Assembly (NCBI RefSeq): GCF_900606115.1 | Contig: NZ_UWPJ01000023.1 | Location: 1 to 64,000, forward strand | Length of the DNA: 64,000 nt | Direction of reading: 5' to 3' | Source of the DNA: Pigmentiphaga humi | GTDB taxonomy: Bacteria; Pseudomonadota; Gammaproteobacteria; Burkholderiales; Burkholderiaceae_B | In this document: positions 26,910 to 36,271 of the stretch, piece by piece | Layout: every line of letters starts with the position of its first letter | How positions within the stretch are numbered: position 1 is the stretch's first letter | Program-made: the position numbers and the translations under genes | Notes under the pieces: model-generated | Seen by the model: only the letters and a program-made list of their open reading frames with translations | What the model was told of the DNA's origin: nothing | Database searches by the model: none

Positions 26910-27944
26910 TCAGCGCGCAGGGAGCGGTATCTGCGGCGGCTCCAAGATGGTGTCCATCGTGTCGATCTTGAACACGTTGCGGTCGCGGGGTTCGACGCTG
27001 ACCTTGATCCATGAGCCCGGGCGCGCAGCGCCGTAGGTGGTGACGCGCGTGACGTTGGCGAGCGGTTTGCCGTTGATCCGCACGGGTTGCTCGGGCCGGT
27101 GGGGCGCGTTGCGGGCATTGCTGCCGTGGACGATCAGCACCTGGCCGGTGTACCGGGCGGCCAGGCGGGCCAGGTCGGTTTTCAGCGCGGCGTAGGGGTC
27201 GGTGCCTGTGCCGACGCTGTCGCGGCGTCCGCTGAAGCGGGGGTCGGCGGAGAATGCCACGACGATCCCCCGTGTCTTGAGCCGCGTGGCCATGGCGAAG
27301 GCCTGGCGCAGCCAGGCGGCGTCGGCCTGGATGCGTTCCTCGTACTCGCCGTTGCGGCCGGCGCCGTTGCGGTAGTTGTTGTGGTTGCCCGGTACGTTCA
27401 CGGTGACGAACAGGATGCCGCCGTATTCCCACCGCGCGTTTTCCGGATAACCGCGAAAGCGCACGGTTTCGCTCTGGCGCTGCAGGCTGAGCTTGAGCAT
27501 GCCGAGCGAATCGTCGGGCTCGAAGAACAGGTCGCGCAGGCGCGCCAGCCGTTCGATCGGGCCGAACTGCCCCGCCGCGGTCAGGTCGCAATTGGCCCAG
27601 TCGTTCTCGCCCGGAGTCAGCACCAGGGGAATGGGGCTGGCGTCCAGCAGCTTGCGCCGATGGCTATAGACCGCGTCGTCGCAGCGTTCGCCCTTGCCCT
27701 TGAAGTTGCCGGTATGGATGGCCAGGTCGGCTGCCAGGCCGAATTGCGCCAGCATCTGGTTCAGCACGGTTTCGTCGCCCGGGCGGGAAGGCTGGTCGCC
27801 CATCAGCGCGAAGGCGAATCCGTGGCGAGCCGCGTGAGGGGATTCCTGGTTGGTCGCCGCCCCCGCCCCCAGGCCTGCCAGCGCGGCGGCCAGGCCGATC
27901 ACGCAGGCGAGCAGGGCAAGAAGGCGCGGCGGCCGGTTCGTCAT
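26910..27944 (-). CDS. Exported calcineurin-like phosphoesterase-fold protein, degenerate active site
   Basis: 344 residues with a signal peptide ([22 protein letters not shown]). The order of motifs follows metallophosphoesterases but several are altered: LMGDQPSRP for the first GDxH block, HTGNFKG where GD is usual, TPGENDW for GNHD, and IVHGSNAR near the end. Loss of some metal ligands suggests weak or changed catalysis. It starts inside the mutS stop (four-base overlap, ATGA), so it is co-transcribed with and translationally coupled to mutS. Function unknown. Confidence 0.72.
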   Translation of the reverse strand: MTNRPPRLLALLACVIGLAAALAGLGAGAATNQESPHAARHGFAFALMGDQPSRPGDETVLNQMLAQFGLAADLAIHTGNFKGKGERCDDAVYSHRRKLLDASPIPLVLTPGENDWANCDLTAAGQFGPIERLARLRDLFFEPDDSLGMLKLSLQRQSETVRFRGYPENARWEYGGILFVTVNVPGNHNNYRNGAGRNGEYEERIQADAAWLRQAFAMATRLKTRGIVVAFSADPRFSGRRDSVGTGTDPYAALKTDLARLAARYTGQVLIVHGSNARNAPHRPEQPVRINGKPLANVTRVTTYGAARPGSWIKVSVEPRDRNVFKIDTMDTILEPPQIPLPAR

Positions 27945-30583
27945 AGCGGCTGCGCCAGGCTCTTGAGGCGATAGAGCGCATCGAGCGCTTCGCGCGGACT
28001 GAGCTGGTCGGGATCGAGGCCGTCCAGCGCGTCGCGCACCGCGTCCGCCGACTCGTGCCGCGACTGCTCCAGCGCATCGGCTTGCGCCGTTTCGTCCTGC
28101 GGCGGCGCGAACAAGGCCATCTGGGGCGCCGGCGTGCCCTGGGTCTCCAGCCGTTCCAGCTCGCGCCGCGCCATGCGCACGACGGCCGCCGGAACGCCCG
28201 CGCGCTGCGCCACCTGGATCCCGTAGCTGCGGCTGGCCGGGCCTTCGCGCACTTCGTGCAGGAACACGATGCCCTTGTGGGATTCGGCCGCCGCGAGGTG
28301 GACGTTGGCCACTTCCTGCCGCAGCGACGGCAGCCGGGTCAGTTCGAAGTAATGGGTGGCGAACAGCGTCAGCGCGCGGTTCTGCGCGACCAGTTGGAAG
28401 GCGATGGCCCAGGCGAGCGCCAGGCCGTCGTAGGTGGACGTGCCGCGGCCGATCTCGTCCATCAGAACCAGGCTGTCAGAGGTGCTCGAAGCGAGGATCG
28501 CGGCGGCCTCGATCATCTCCATCATGAAGGTCGAGCGCCCGCCCGCCAGGTCGTCGGCGGCGCCGATGCGCGTGAAGATGCGGTCGATGCGGCCGATGCG
28601 CGCGCCGCGCGCGGGCACGAAACTGCCCACGCGCGCCAGCAGCACGATCAGCGCGGTCTGGCGCATATAGGTCGATTTGCCGCCCATGTTGGGACCGGTG
28701 ATCAGCAGCATGCGCCGCGTCTGCGACAGCCGGCAGTCGTTGGGCGTGAATCGTTCGATCACGCGTTCGACCACGGGGTGGCGGCCTTGTTCGATCTGGA
28801 GGTCGGCATGGTCGACCAGTTCGGGCGCGACCCAGTCGTTGGTGCGGGCATGGACCGCCAGCGAGGCCAGCACGTCGATCTCGGCCAGCGCGGCGGCGGT
28901 GCGGGTCAGCGCGCGCACGTGCGGGGCGAGGGCGTCGAGCACCTGTTCGTACAGCCATTTTTCGCGCGCCAGCGCGCGGTCCTGGGCCGACAGGATCTTG
29001 TCTTCCCAGGTCTTGAGTTCCGGCGTGATGTAGCGCTCGGCGTTCTTGAGCGTCTGGCGCCGGCGGTAGTCGTCCGGGACCTTGTCGGTCTGGCCGCGCG
29101 TGACTTCGATGAAAAAGCCATGGACGCGGTTGAACTCCACCCGCAGGTTGGCGATGCCGGTGCGCTCGCGTTCGCGTTTTTCCAGCTGCACCAGGAAATC
29201 GCCGCTGTGGGTTTCCAGCATGCGCAGTTCGTCCAGCTCCGCGTCGAAGCCGGCGGCCAGCACGCCGCCATCGCGCACATTGACGGCGGGTTCGGCGGCG
29301 ATCGCGCGTGCCAGCAGTTCGCCTACGGCGGGATCGGGCGCCAGGTGCGCCGCCAGTTCGGGCAGCCGTGCCTGCGTGTCGGCGGGCAGCATGCTGCCTT
29401 TGCCTGCGAGCTGGAGCACCATGCCGTGCAGGCCGGGCAGCAGCGCCAGCGCGTCGCGCAGGCTGGCCAGTTCGCGCGGCCGCACCGAGCGCAGCGCCAC
29501 GCGCGCGGCGATGCGCTCCACGTCGGGCAGCGGCGACAGCGCCTCTTGCAGCACGCGCGGATCGCCGCCGTCCAGCAGCGTCTCGATGGCCCGCAGGCGC
29601 GCGGCGGCCGGCGCATTGTCGCGCAGCGGATGATGCAGCCAGCGGCGCAGCAGGCGGCTGCCCATCGGGGTCTGGCAATGATCCAGCACCGAGAACAGGG
29701 TGGGCGATTCCTCGCCGCGCAGCGTCTCGGTCAGTTCCAGATTGCGGCGCGTGACCGGGTCGAGCAGCACGTACTGGCTGGCGCGGTCGGCGCTCAGCTG
29801 CTGCACGTGCGCCAGCGCCTGCGACTGCGTGTGCGAGACATAGCGCAGCAGCGCGCCGGCGGCGCAGATCGCCTCGGGCATGTCTTCGATGTCGAAGCCC
29901 GCCAGCGAATCGGTGCCGAAGTGCCCCAGCAATTGCTGGCGCGCGCCGCTGGATTCGAAATGCCAGATCGGCACCGGGCTGATCGACGCGGTGAAATCGA
30001 CCGGCAAGGGCTGGCCTTCGGCCAGGATTACTTCGGCAGGCGCGATGCGATGCAGCTCGCTGCCCAACAGGGCCGGCGCGCATTCGGTGAGCCGGAATTC
30101 GCCGCTGGCGAGGTTGAGCCAGGCAATGCCGATGCGCCCCGCGCTGCCGCGCGACTTGCCGCTGCCGGGATGTACCGCGGCGACGGCGCGGTCGGCCTTG
30201 GCCGGAAGCAGTGCTTCGTCGGTCAGCGTGCCTGGGGTGACGATCCGGACGATGCGGCGCTCGACCGGCCCTTTGGAGGCCGCCGGATCACCCACCTGCT
30301 CGCAGATGGCAACCGATTCGCCCAGCTTGACCAGCCGTCCGAGATATTGCTCGACGGAATGGTGAGGCACGCCGGCCATGCGAATGGGGACGCCGCCCGA
30401 GGCGCCGCGGGTGGTCAGGGTCAGATTCAGCAGCCGCGACGCTTTCTCGGCGTCGTCGTAGAACATCTCGTAGAAGTCGCCCATGCGATAGAACAGCAGC
30501 ATGGGGCCGGCTTCGGCCTTGAGCCTGAGATATTGCTGCATCATGGGGGTGTGTTGATCGGCGCGGGTTTCCGTGGTGCTCAT
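27941..30583 (-). CDS. mutS: DNA mismatch repair protein MutS
   Basis: 880 residues. The mismatch-reading Phe37 and Glu39 are in [11 protein letters not shown]. Connector, lever and clamp domains follow. ATPase: Walker [14 protein letters not shown] (~residue 628), [15 protein letters not shown] and ATHYFELT. A beta-clamp-binding motif QMALF lies near residue 825, and the C-terminal tetramerisation helices are present. The protein is intact, so the strain should be repair-proficient. The 5' flank is unusual: a palindrome sits directly before the start codon and a broken integrase begins 18 bases upstream. Confidence 0.98.
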   Translation of the reverse strand: MSTTETRADQHTPMMQQYLRLKAEAGPMLLFYRMGDFYEMFYDDAEKASRLLNLTLTTRGASGGVPIRMAGVPHHSVEQYLGRLVKLGESVAICEQVGDPAASKGPVERRIVRIVTPGTLTDEALLPAKADRAVAAVHPGSGKSRGSAGRIGIAWLNLASGEFRLTECAPALLGSELHRIAPAEVILAEGQPLPVDFTASISPVPIWHFESSGARQQLLGHFGTDSLAGFDIEDMPEAICAAGALLRYVSHTQSQALAHVQQLSADRASQYVLLDPVTRRNLELTETLRGEESPTLFSVLDHCQTPMGSRLLRRWLHHPLRDNAPAAARLRAIETLLDGGDPRVLQEALSPLPDVERIAARVALRSVRPRELASLRDALALLPGLHGMVLQLAGKGSMLPADTQARLPELAAHLAPDPAVGELLARAIAAEPAVNVRDGGVLAAGFDAELDELRMLETHSGDFLVQLEKRERERTGIANLRVEFNRVHGFFIEVTRGQTDKVPDDYRRRQTLKNAERYITPELKTWEDKILSAQDRALAREKWLYEQVLDALAPHVRALTRTAAALAEIDVLASLAVHARTNDWVAPELVDHADLQIEQGRHPVVERVIERFTPNDCRLSQTRRMLLITGPNMGGKSTYMRQTALIVLLARVGSFVPARGARIGRIDRIFTRIGAADDLAGGRSTFMMEMIEAAAILASSTSDSLVLMDEIGRGTSTYDGLALAWAIAFQLVAQNRALTLFATHYFELTRLPSLRQEVANVHLAAAESHKGIVFLHEVREGPASRSYGIQVAQRAGVPAAVVRMARRELERLETQGTPAPQMALFAPPQDETAQADALEQSRHESADAVRDALDGLDPDQLSPREALDALYRLKSLAQPL

Positions 30584-30584
30584 A

Positions 30585-30597
30585 TTAGACAGTCTAA
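30585..30597. promoter_or_regulatory. Palindrome TTAGACAGTCTAA at the mutS start
   Basis: Six-base arms around one central base, located one base upstream of the mutS start codon and three bases beyond the 3' end of the integrase remnant. Its place beside an integrase end makes a core attachment-site remnant possible; a regulatory site is the alternative. The function is inferred only. Confidence 0.4.
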
Positions 30598-30600
30598 AAC

Positions 30601-31180
30601 TCAGCCCGCCTTGCGGGGTTTAATGCCAGATCCCGGCCCCTGTACGACAGGGGTATCTCGAAGCCGGATGTAGCGCTCGGTCATCGCGCGGTCCGCGTGC
30701 CCACCGAGCACCTGAGGTATTTACCTTCGCGCTGCGCGTCCGTCAGCGCCTTGGCGCGGAGATCGTGCAGCATTGCATCCTCCACGCCAGTCGCGATGCA
30801 GGCCGCGCTACGTGTCCCGAACGGTTCCGCAGGAGGGTGCCGCCGCGGGGTCCAGTCGGGTGCGCAATAGGTACATGCCCACGAGGTTGTCATTGAGCGC
30901 CCTGGCGCGTTCAAGCGCTGCCTTGAAGTCGGGAGCGCTTTGGACCAGCAGTTTAGCCCCTGTCTTGGGTTGCCTGAAGGAAATGCCTTGTTCCGAGATG
31001 TCAGAGCGCTTTAATACCCGGACGTCGCCCACGCGCCGGCCTGTGAGGTACAGCTCGACCAGGTCGGCCATCCCACCCTTGGGGCGGGAGAACTGGCGAG
31101 CGTACTGCGGGAAGTCCATGCTGGCTCTGCACACCAACTGCGGGCGATCGGTCAGGTGACGGTGTCGTGGTGCGAGGTGA
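30601..31180 (-). pseudogene. Phage-type tyrosine integrase remnant, frameshifted
   Basis: Catalytic-domain fragments lie in three frames on the minus strand. The first reads DLVELYLTGRRVGDVRVLKRSDISEQGISFRQPKTGAKLL (catalytic Arg and the Lys hairpin). After a shift comes ATGVEDAMLHDLRAKALTDAQREG (His-x-x-Arg). After another shift near 30712 comes VLGGHADRAMTERYIRLRDT (second His and nucleophile Tyr), ending at 30601. All catalytic residues are still encoded but no single frame joins them, and the N-terminal arm- and core-binding domains are missing. It is a decayed prophage or island integrase lying immediately upstream of mutS. Confidence 0.82.
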
Positions 31181-31187
31181 TCAAGGC

Positions 31188-31450
31188 TTATCCGAGTGGG
31201 CACGGCGACGTCAGTTGGGCAACTCGCTTCGACGAGAACCTGCGCAGGGCTTTTTCGGCTGACGCCATCATCATGGCTGCGCCTCCTTCTCGATTGCAGG
31301 GGCGCTGTGGGCGGCGTCGCTAGCAGCGTCCAGCTGGGCGGCCCGCAGAATGTCGCCGATACCGTCGACGACGCTCCACCGCTGGCTCCGCCGCAGCAGG
31401 CGATACAGCGCAGTGTCCGGCAGTCCCTGCGGGGCGAGGACGGGAAGTGA
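31188..31450 (-). other. Mobile-element debris with short coupled frames
   Basis: Two overlapping short minus-strand frames: one ends at 31271 (…LYRLLRRSQRWSVVDGIGDILRAAQLDAAS…EKEAQP) and the other starts in the same bases (ATGATGATG at 31274, 28 codons, MMMASAEKALRRF…). The second has a good ribosome site (AAGGAG). This looks like a coupled pair of small phage genes, the first truncated. I cannot name either product. Confidence 0.35.
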
Positions 31451-31484
31451 TCGAGACGATCCGCCAGGGACTGCAAGCCGATGG

Positions 31485-31632
31485 CATTAATCAATGCGTG
31501 CATCGCCATCGCTTAGAGACCATCCAGCATGCCAGCCGCATGATTGGCGACTGATACGGTTTTATGACCGCCGGCGGCCACCAGGCACTGGAGATGAAAA
31601 CCCCGGCCGAGATGTTCGCTTCAGCCGCTTAA
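31485..31632 (+). pseudogene. 3' scrap of an IS3-type transposase (integrase core end)
   Basis: Read with two frameshifts, this gives CVHRHRLETIQHASRMIGDW, then IRFYDRRRP, then HQALEMKTPAEMFASAA and a stop. This is the C-terminal end of IS3-family OrfB (consensus …FYN-RRPHQALGxKTPAEAF). The first frame has lost one G in the expected TGG codon, giving a TGA. No terminal inverted repeat or 5' part was found nearby. Confidence 0.68.
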
Positions 31633-31691
31633 GCTGTGCAGGTTCCGCTGGGTCAATACATGACCGGCATTCTGGCCGCTGCCGCGGGGTC

Positions 31692-32720
31692 CTAGCGGCC
31701 TGGCTGGCTTTGCTGGACGATTCCTACATCGTTCCAGGCATCTCTCGCATTCCGGTGCAGCGTTTGCAGGGCGAGATCGACCAGGACATCGTCGCTGTCC
31801 TCGCGCCATACGGCCTTGACCGCCCCCAGGCCTGCTTCCATGGATACCGGGAGCACGCGCATGGGGGTCACGAAGCGGTATTTTCGGGTGAGCGTGAGCG
31901 GCAGCATGGCTAGGAACGGGTAGATGGTGAGAAGTTCAAGGTTCATCGTCCAGGTCTGCGATTCGACGCAGCCAGGCGGCACGGTCAGGCCGTGCTGAGC
32001 CAGGTCGCGCTCCAGGTATTCGCGGTTCGGCGAACCTGCTTCTGGAAGTATCCACGGTAGCCCTTCCAAGTCTGCCCAGCCCACGTCGGATTTTGCCGCG
32101 AGCGGATGGTGGGCGCTGCAGACGACCACCATCGGGTCTTGGAAAATGGTCTGCTGGCGAAAGCTCGAAATCAGGCGATGGGTCGTATAGCGGGCCACGA
32201 CGAGATCGATCGTCGAGTCGGCAAGCATGGGCGCGAGATAGGAGAAAGTTCCTTCCTTGAGCGAGAGTGTGACGTTGGGGGTTTGTCGCTTGAGCGTGAA
32301 GGCGAGCGCCGGAAAGATCAGCGCCGATAGCGAATAGCCTGCGCCGATGCCGATGCGGCCGGCCTGGCCGGTGCACATAGCCTCGACTTCGACGCGCGTT
32401 CGATCGAGTTGGTCCAGGAGTTCGCGGCCGCGCCTGGCAAGCAGGTGCCCCAGTTCCGTCAGCACGACGCCGTTACCTGAGCGTTGCAGGATGGGATGCT
32501 TCAACGCATCTTCCATTTCGCTGATCTGCTTCGATACGGCTGCTGGCGTGACGTTCATCTCTTCGGCCACGAGCTTCAACTGGCCTGCGCTCGCGATCGC
32601 GACGAGCACGCGCACCTGCGAGAGCCGGAGCCGTCTGGAGAAAAAGCGCTCGATCAGCAAGGCTTCGGAGCGCGGCCCCTGCTTCGGCATTACCTTTTTG
32701 TTAACTGATCTGGAATTCAT
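31692..32720 (-). CDS. LysR-type transcriptional regulator
   Basis: 342 residues from ATG 32720; starts at 32753 (353 aa) and 32690 (332 aa) are also possible and none has a strong ribosome site. Helix-turn-helix: LSQVRVLVAIASAGQLKLVAEEMNVTPAAVSKQISEMEDAL. A periplasmic-binding-like effector domain follows (GRIGIGAGYSLSALIFPALAF…). It is divergent from the Rieske oxygenase gene, the classical LysR arrangement, and probably activates the catabolic genes in response to their substrate. Base composition is less GC-rich than in the flanking core. Confidence 0.88.
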   Translation of the reverse strand: MNSRSVNKKVMPKQGPRSEALLIERFFSRRLRLSQVRVLVAIASAGQLKLVAEEMNVTPAAVSKQISEMEDALKHPILQRSGNGVVLTELGHLLARRGRELLDQLDRTRVEVEAMCTGQAGRIGIGAGYSLSALIFPALAFTLKRQTPNVTLSLKEGTFSYLAPMLADSTIDLVVARYTTHRLISSFRQQTIFQDPMVVVCSAHHPLAAKSDVGWADLEGLPWILPEAGSPNREYLERDLAQHGLTVPPGCVESQTWTMNLELLTIYPFLAMLPLTLTRKYRFVTPMRVLPVSMEAGLGAVKAVWREDSDDVLVDLALQTLHRNARDAWNDVGIVQQSQPGR

Positions 32721-32737
32721 TTCAAACCACTCTGAAA
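32720..32737. promoter_or_regulatory. Candidate LysR operator
   Basis: Interrupted dyad TTTCA (32720-32724), eight bases, TGAAA (32733-32737), between the divergent regulator and oxygenase. It resembles LysR boxes of the T-N11-A class. It would lie inside the regulator if the longest start were used, favouring a shorter start. Role inferred. Confidence 0.4.
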
Positions 32738-32788
32738 ACGGGCTCGTTAACATGGTCTTGTCTAAGCAGAAAGATCATTGTTCGAGAG

Positions 32789-33859
32789 ATGCCATATTTA
32801 AAAAATTGCTGGTACGCAGCTATGTGGGCGGAGTCGCTGAAGCCGGACTTGCTGGTCCCGCTCATGATTCTGGAGCAGCCGCTGTTGTTCTATCGGGACC
32901 AGTACGGAGTTGCGGCCGCGCTTGACGATATGTGTCCCCATCGTCTTGCGCCCTTGAGTCTGGGCAGACTTTTGCCGAATGGCAACCTCCAGTGCGGGTA
33001 TCACGGCCTTGAGTTCGATTCGTCGGGACAATGCGTCCGGAATCCGCACGGCAGCGGACGAATTCCTCGGGCATGCGCGGTGCATCGCTACACCTTGGTG
33101 GAGAGGCATCGGTTGCTCTGGATCTGGCCGGGCGACGAGACGCCGGATCCGGGGGCGATACCCGACTTCTCCTTTCTCGATGAAGACTCCGGCTATGACG
33201 TCGGGCCGCGCGACACCATTCGCATGGATTCGAACTACCGAAACATCATCGACAACTTGATGGACCTGAGCCATGCGTCGTTCCTCCATCCAGACCTGCT
33301 GGGCAACGAGGAAACGATTCAGGCCCGCATCGATATCAAACAGGAAGGGAACAGCGTCCAGGTGCGCCGCGACATGAACGATGTCCGGCCCCCTTTGTTG
33401 CGGGACCTGCTCTTCAAACAGGACGGCGCGCGCGTGAATATGTGGAACAGCATTCGCTGGGACGCACCGTCCGCGTTGCTGAACGACGTCGGAACTTACG
33501 CGCCAGAGGCGGATCCGGCCCAGTTCGCCGGCCAGCTGGGGTGCCACATTCTCACTCCGCAGACGGCCGATACGACCCTCTACTTTACTGCGGCCGCCAA
33601 GCAGGGGCCGCTTGCCTCCAGATCCGCAGACGGCGAGGTCGATTTCAAGGCGCGCATCGCCGAGTTGCGGCGCACTGCATTCAAGGACCAGGATGATCCC
33701 ATGATCCGGGCGCAACAGATCAACATCCGCCTGCATCCCGGTGTCAGGCCTGTGTTGTTCGAGATTGACGCGGCGCCTGTTCGTTGCCAGCGGATTCTCA
33801 ATGCCTTGATCGAGGAGGAACAAAAGCGGGTTAGCTCCCGGATCTCGGAAGAGCCTTGA
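32789..33859 (+). CDS. Rieske non-heme iron oxygenase, VanA-like
   Basis: 356 residues. The N-terminal Rieske [2Fe-2S] site has Cys-x-His (DDMCPHRLAPLS) and Cys-x-x-His (LQCGYHGLEF). The mononuclear iron site is NIIDNLMDLSHASFLHPDLLG, with bridging Asp and two His. The start MPYLKNCWYAAMWAESL is typical of the vanillate demethylase/dicamba demethylase group, which O-demethylate or hydroxylate aromatic acids. No ferredoxin reductase (VanB-like) gene is nearby, so electrons must come from elsewhere. The gene begins a likely operon with the Bug protein and flavin monooxygenase. Confidence 0.88.
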   Translation: MPYLKNCWYAAMWAESLKPDLLVPLMILEQPLLFYRDQYGVAAALDDMCPHRLAPLSLGRLLPNGNLQCGYHGLEFDSSGQCVRNPHGSGRIPRACAVHRYTLVERHRLLWIWPGDETPDPGAIPDFSFLDEDSGYDVGPRDTIRMDSNYRNIIDNLMDLSHASFLHPDLLGNEETIQARIDIKQEGNSVQVRRDMNDVRPPLLRDLLFKQDGARVNMWNSIRWDAPSALLNDVGTYAPEADPAQFAGQLGCHILTPQTADTTLYFTAAAKQGPLASRSADGEVDFKARIAELRRTAFKDQDDPMIRAQQINIRLHPGVRPVLFEIDAAPVRCQRILNALIEEEQKRVSSRISEEP

Positions 33860-33901
33860 ACGGCGGTGCGTTTGTAATAGAAATCAAAATGGAGACAGGT
33901 G

Positions 33902-34909
33902 ATGAAGAATAAAGAGAATATGGCGTTCGCGGGTTCGTCGCGGCGCACATGGTTGAAGATCTCCGCGGCGTCGGCCTTGGCCGCGGCTTGTGGGCCGATG
34001 CCGGTCCTGGCGCAATCGAACTATCCCGAGCGGCCTGTGCGGATCGTCGTGCCGTCCTCGCCGGGCGGCAGCTTGGACGCCGTCGCGCGCATTATCGGGC
34101 AGCAACTCGCCGAATACTGGAAAACGAGCGTCTATATCGAGAACAAGGCCGGGGCCAACCTTATCATTGGGACCTCGTATGCCGCGAAAGCTCCGGCCGA
34201 CGGGTATACCTTGCTGTTCGCGCATGATGGCGCCATGGCAATCAATCCAGTGATTTACCGGAAATTGCAGTACGGACAGAACGACTTTCTCCCCGTGGCG
34301 CAGGTCGCTGTTCTGCCGATGGTGCTGTATGTGAATTCGGAGTATCCGGCGCGCAACTTCGATCAATTGATGAGGGCCTTGCGCGCACAGCCCGGCAAGC
34401 TTTCCCTGGCCGTGGGAGGCACTAGTTCGCAGTTGACCTCGGAGTTGTTCAAGTCGCTTGCCAAGGTCGACTACGAGAACATTTCATATAAGGGCGCAGG
34501 CCCCGGCCTTGTCGCACTCGCTGCAGGCGAGGTGCAGTTGTCCTTCGCGGACACCGGAAGCGCGGCGTCGATGATGCAGACGGGAAAAATTCGGCCGATC
34601 GCTGTAGCGGCTCCCGAACGGGTCAAGCAGATGCCCGATGTTCCCTTGATATCGGAAATCGTCCCCGGCTATTCGGTGACCTCGTGGAGCGGCTTGTTCG
34701 CGCCGGCAGGAACGCCGCCGGCTGTGGTCGAGAAAATCGCGGCCGATGTGCGCGCGGTCATGGCCGCGGGGGAGGCGCGCAGCCGTCTGGAGACGCTGGG
34801 CGTCATCCCCGCGACGAGCACGCCACAGAAGTTCGGCGAGCTCATCGCTGCCGATACCGCTAATTGGAGAGAACTGGTCAAGGCCCGCAACCTGTACCAA
34901 AACGAATAA
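33902..34909 (+). CDS. Bug-family (tripartite tricarboxylate transporter) solute-binding protein
   Basis: 335 residues from ATG 33902 with GGAGA seven bases before it; a GTG one codon earlier is an alternative. It has a Tat-like signal (SSRRTWLKISAASALAAACG…LAQ). The Bug fold is seen in YPERPVRIVVPSSPGGSLDAVAR, IIGQQLAEYW, VYIENKAGANLIIGTSYAAKAPADGYTLL and APAGTPPAVVEKI. Such periplasmic receptors bind aromatic or carboxylic acids. No TctA/TctB membrane genes adjoin it, as for most Bordetella Bug proteins. The context suggests the ligand is the substrate of the oxygenases. Confidence 0.88.
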   Translation: MKNKENMAFAGSSRRTWLKISAASALAAACGPMPVLAQSNYPERPVRIVVPSSPGGSLDAVARIIGQQLAEYWKTSVYIENKAGANLIIGTSYAAKAPADGYTLLFAHDGAMAINPVIYRKLQYGQNDFLPVAQVAVLPMVLYVNSEYPARNFDQLMRALRAQPGKLSLAVGGTSSQLTSELFKSLAKVDYENISYKGAGPGLVALAAGEVQLSFADTGSAASMMQTGKIRPIAVAAPERVKQMPDVPLISEIVPGYSVTSWSGLFAPAGTPPAVVEKIAADVRAVMAAGEARSRLETLGVIPATSTPQKFGELIAADTANWRELVKARNLYQNE

Positions 34910-34965
34910 CGCCGCGTGGGTCTCTCTTCGTTGTTCATATGCAGTTCAATCATCGAGGTTCAGAA

Positions 34966-36189
34966 ATGAGGGTTGCGATCGTAGGGGGCGGCATCGGAGG
35001 GTTGACGGCCGCGCTGTACCTGCACCGCATGGGTATCCATGTGCGTGTCTTTGAAGCGGCACCGCTGTTCAAGGCGCTCGGCGTCGGAATCAATCTGATG
35101 CCGCACGCCATTCGCCGGCTGTCAGAGCTGGGCTTGGCTTCCGAACTGAAGGCGCGCGGGGTCGAACCGCTAGAGTTTGCCTTTTTTACACGGCATGGCC
35201 AGGCCATTTACTCGGAGCCGTGCGGGCGGCATGCCGGCCACTCGTGGCCGCACTTCTCCATCCATCGCGGCGCGCTCCATGAAGTCTTGTTCGACGCCGC
35301 GAGGTCGCGTCTCGGCGAGGAGAACGTGGTTACGGACCGGCGTCTCGCGCATTTCGAGCAGAATCCGCAATCGGTCGCGCTGCACTTCGTCAGCGCGGAC
35401 GGCGCGACCTTCGTTGAGCATGCGGATGCCGTCATCGCTTGCGATGGCATCCATTCCCAGATTCGCAAACAGCTGTTTCCGTCGGAGGGAGCGCCGGCTT
35501 TCGACGGCATCCACATGTGGCGCGGAGTGACTTACGGCGAGCCGTTCCTGACGGGCGCCACCGTGGCGCGCTGCGGTTCGCTCGCACATGGAAAACTCAC
35601 GGTCTATCCCATCCAGCAACTGCCGGATGGTCGGCAGCTCATCAACTGGGTGGCGGAAGTACGCAAAGGCGCGCTCACGCATACCGACTGGAGTCGGCCA
35701 GGGCGGCTGGAGGATTTCATCGACTACTACGCTGACCGGCGCTTCGACTGGCTTGATATCCCCGAGATGATGCGGCGCGCGGAGATGATTCTCGAATATC
35801 CCATGGTCGACCGCGACCCTTTGCCGCGCTGGACCTTCGGAAGGGTGACGCTGCTCGGGGATGCGGCGCATCCCATGTACCCGCGCGGAGGGAATGGCGC
35901 GGCCCAGGCTATCGTGGATGCGGAAGCGGTGGCGCTTTGCCTCGCGAAGGAGGCAGGGGTCGAGCAGGCTTTGCAGCGCTACGAGAACGAGCGGCGCATG
36001 GTCACGACACGTATCGTTCTGACCAATCGCAGCGAACCTCCCGACCACATTATCGAGCGAGTGGAGCAGCTCACCGGAGGCCGTACTTTTTCAGCGATCG
36101 ATGATGTTGTCTCGCAAAGCGAGCTCGCCGAGATTTCCCACAAATATCAGCGTGTGACCGGCATGGACCTGGACAGCACAAGCGTCTAG
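34966..36189 (+). CDS. FAD-dependent aromatic monooxygenase, PhzS/salicylate-hydroxylase-like
   Basis: 407 residues from ATG 34966 (GAGG seven bases upstream); another in-frame ATG at 34939 lacks a good site. Class A flavoprotein: the Rossmann fingerprint VAIVGGGIGGLTAALYLHRMG is at the N terminus, DAVIACDGIHSQIRKQLF mid-protein, and the second FAD motif is GDAAHPMYPRGGNGAAQAIVDAEA. The last motif with Met-Tyr-Pro is closest to PhzS-like hydroxylases. It should use NAD(P)H and oxygen to hydroxylate an aromatic ring. It is the third gene of the cassette, 56 bases after the Bug gene. Confidence 0.87.
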   Translation: MRVAIVGGGIGGLTAALYLHRMGIHVRVFEAAPLFKALGVGINLMPHAIRRLSELGLASELKARGVEPLEFAFFTRHGQAIYSEPCGRHAGHSWPHFSIHRGALHEVLFDAARSRLGEENVVTDRRLAHFEQNPQSVALHFVSADGATFVEHADAVIACDGIHSQIRKQLFPSEGAPAFDGIHMWRGVTYGEPFLTGATVARCGSLAHGKLTVYPIQQLPDGRQLINWVAEVRKGALTHTDWSRPGRLEDFIDYYADRRFDWLDIPEMMRRAEMILEYPMVDRDPLPRWTFGRVTLLGDAAHPMYPRGGNGAAQAIVDAEAVALCLAKEAGVEQALQRYENERRMVTTRIVLTNRSEPPDHIIERVEQLTGGRTFSAIDDVVSQSELAEISHKYQRVTGMDLDSTSV

Positions 36190-36212
36190 GGCGCTGTCCC
36201 CAACTAGCCTGT

Positions 36213-36235
36213 AAGATATATAAAGAATATATCTT
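36213..36235. promoter_or_regulatory. Perfect AT-rich palindrome, possible NsrR-type operator
   Basis: AAGATATAT (36213-36221), AAAGA, ATATATCTT (36227-36235). The 23-base length and AAGAT…ATCTT ends resemble the NsrR nitric-oxide-response consensus of beta/gammaproteobacteria, though the inner bases differ. It lies 36 bases before the start of a two-gene membrane-protein operon. A trailing T-run is short, so it could also act as a weak terminator of the monooxygenase operon. Role inferred. Confidence 0.5.
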
Positions 36236-36271
36236 TTTGGGGCTCGGCTTGGATAAGTCGAGGAAGTACGC

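Noticed and set aside
28055-30673. Long open frame antisense to mutS
   Set aside because: Same GC-skew artefact; composition is unlike a protein and mutS is complete on the other strand.
31533-31556. In-frame TGA in the transposase scrap as a recoding site
   Set aside because: The expected codon is TGG and another frameshift follows; this is decay, not recoding.
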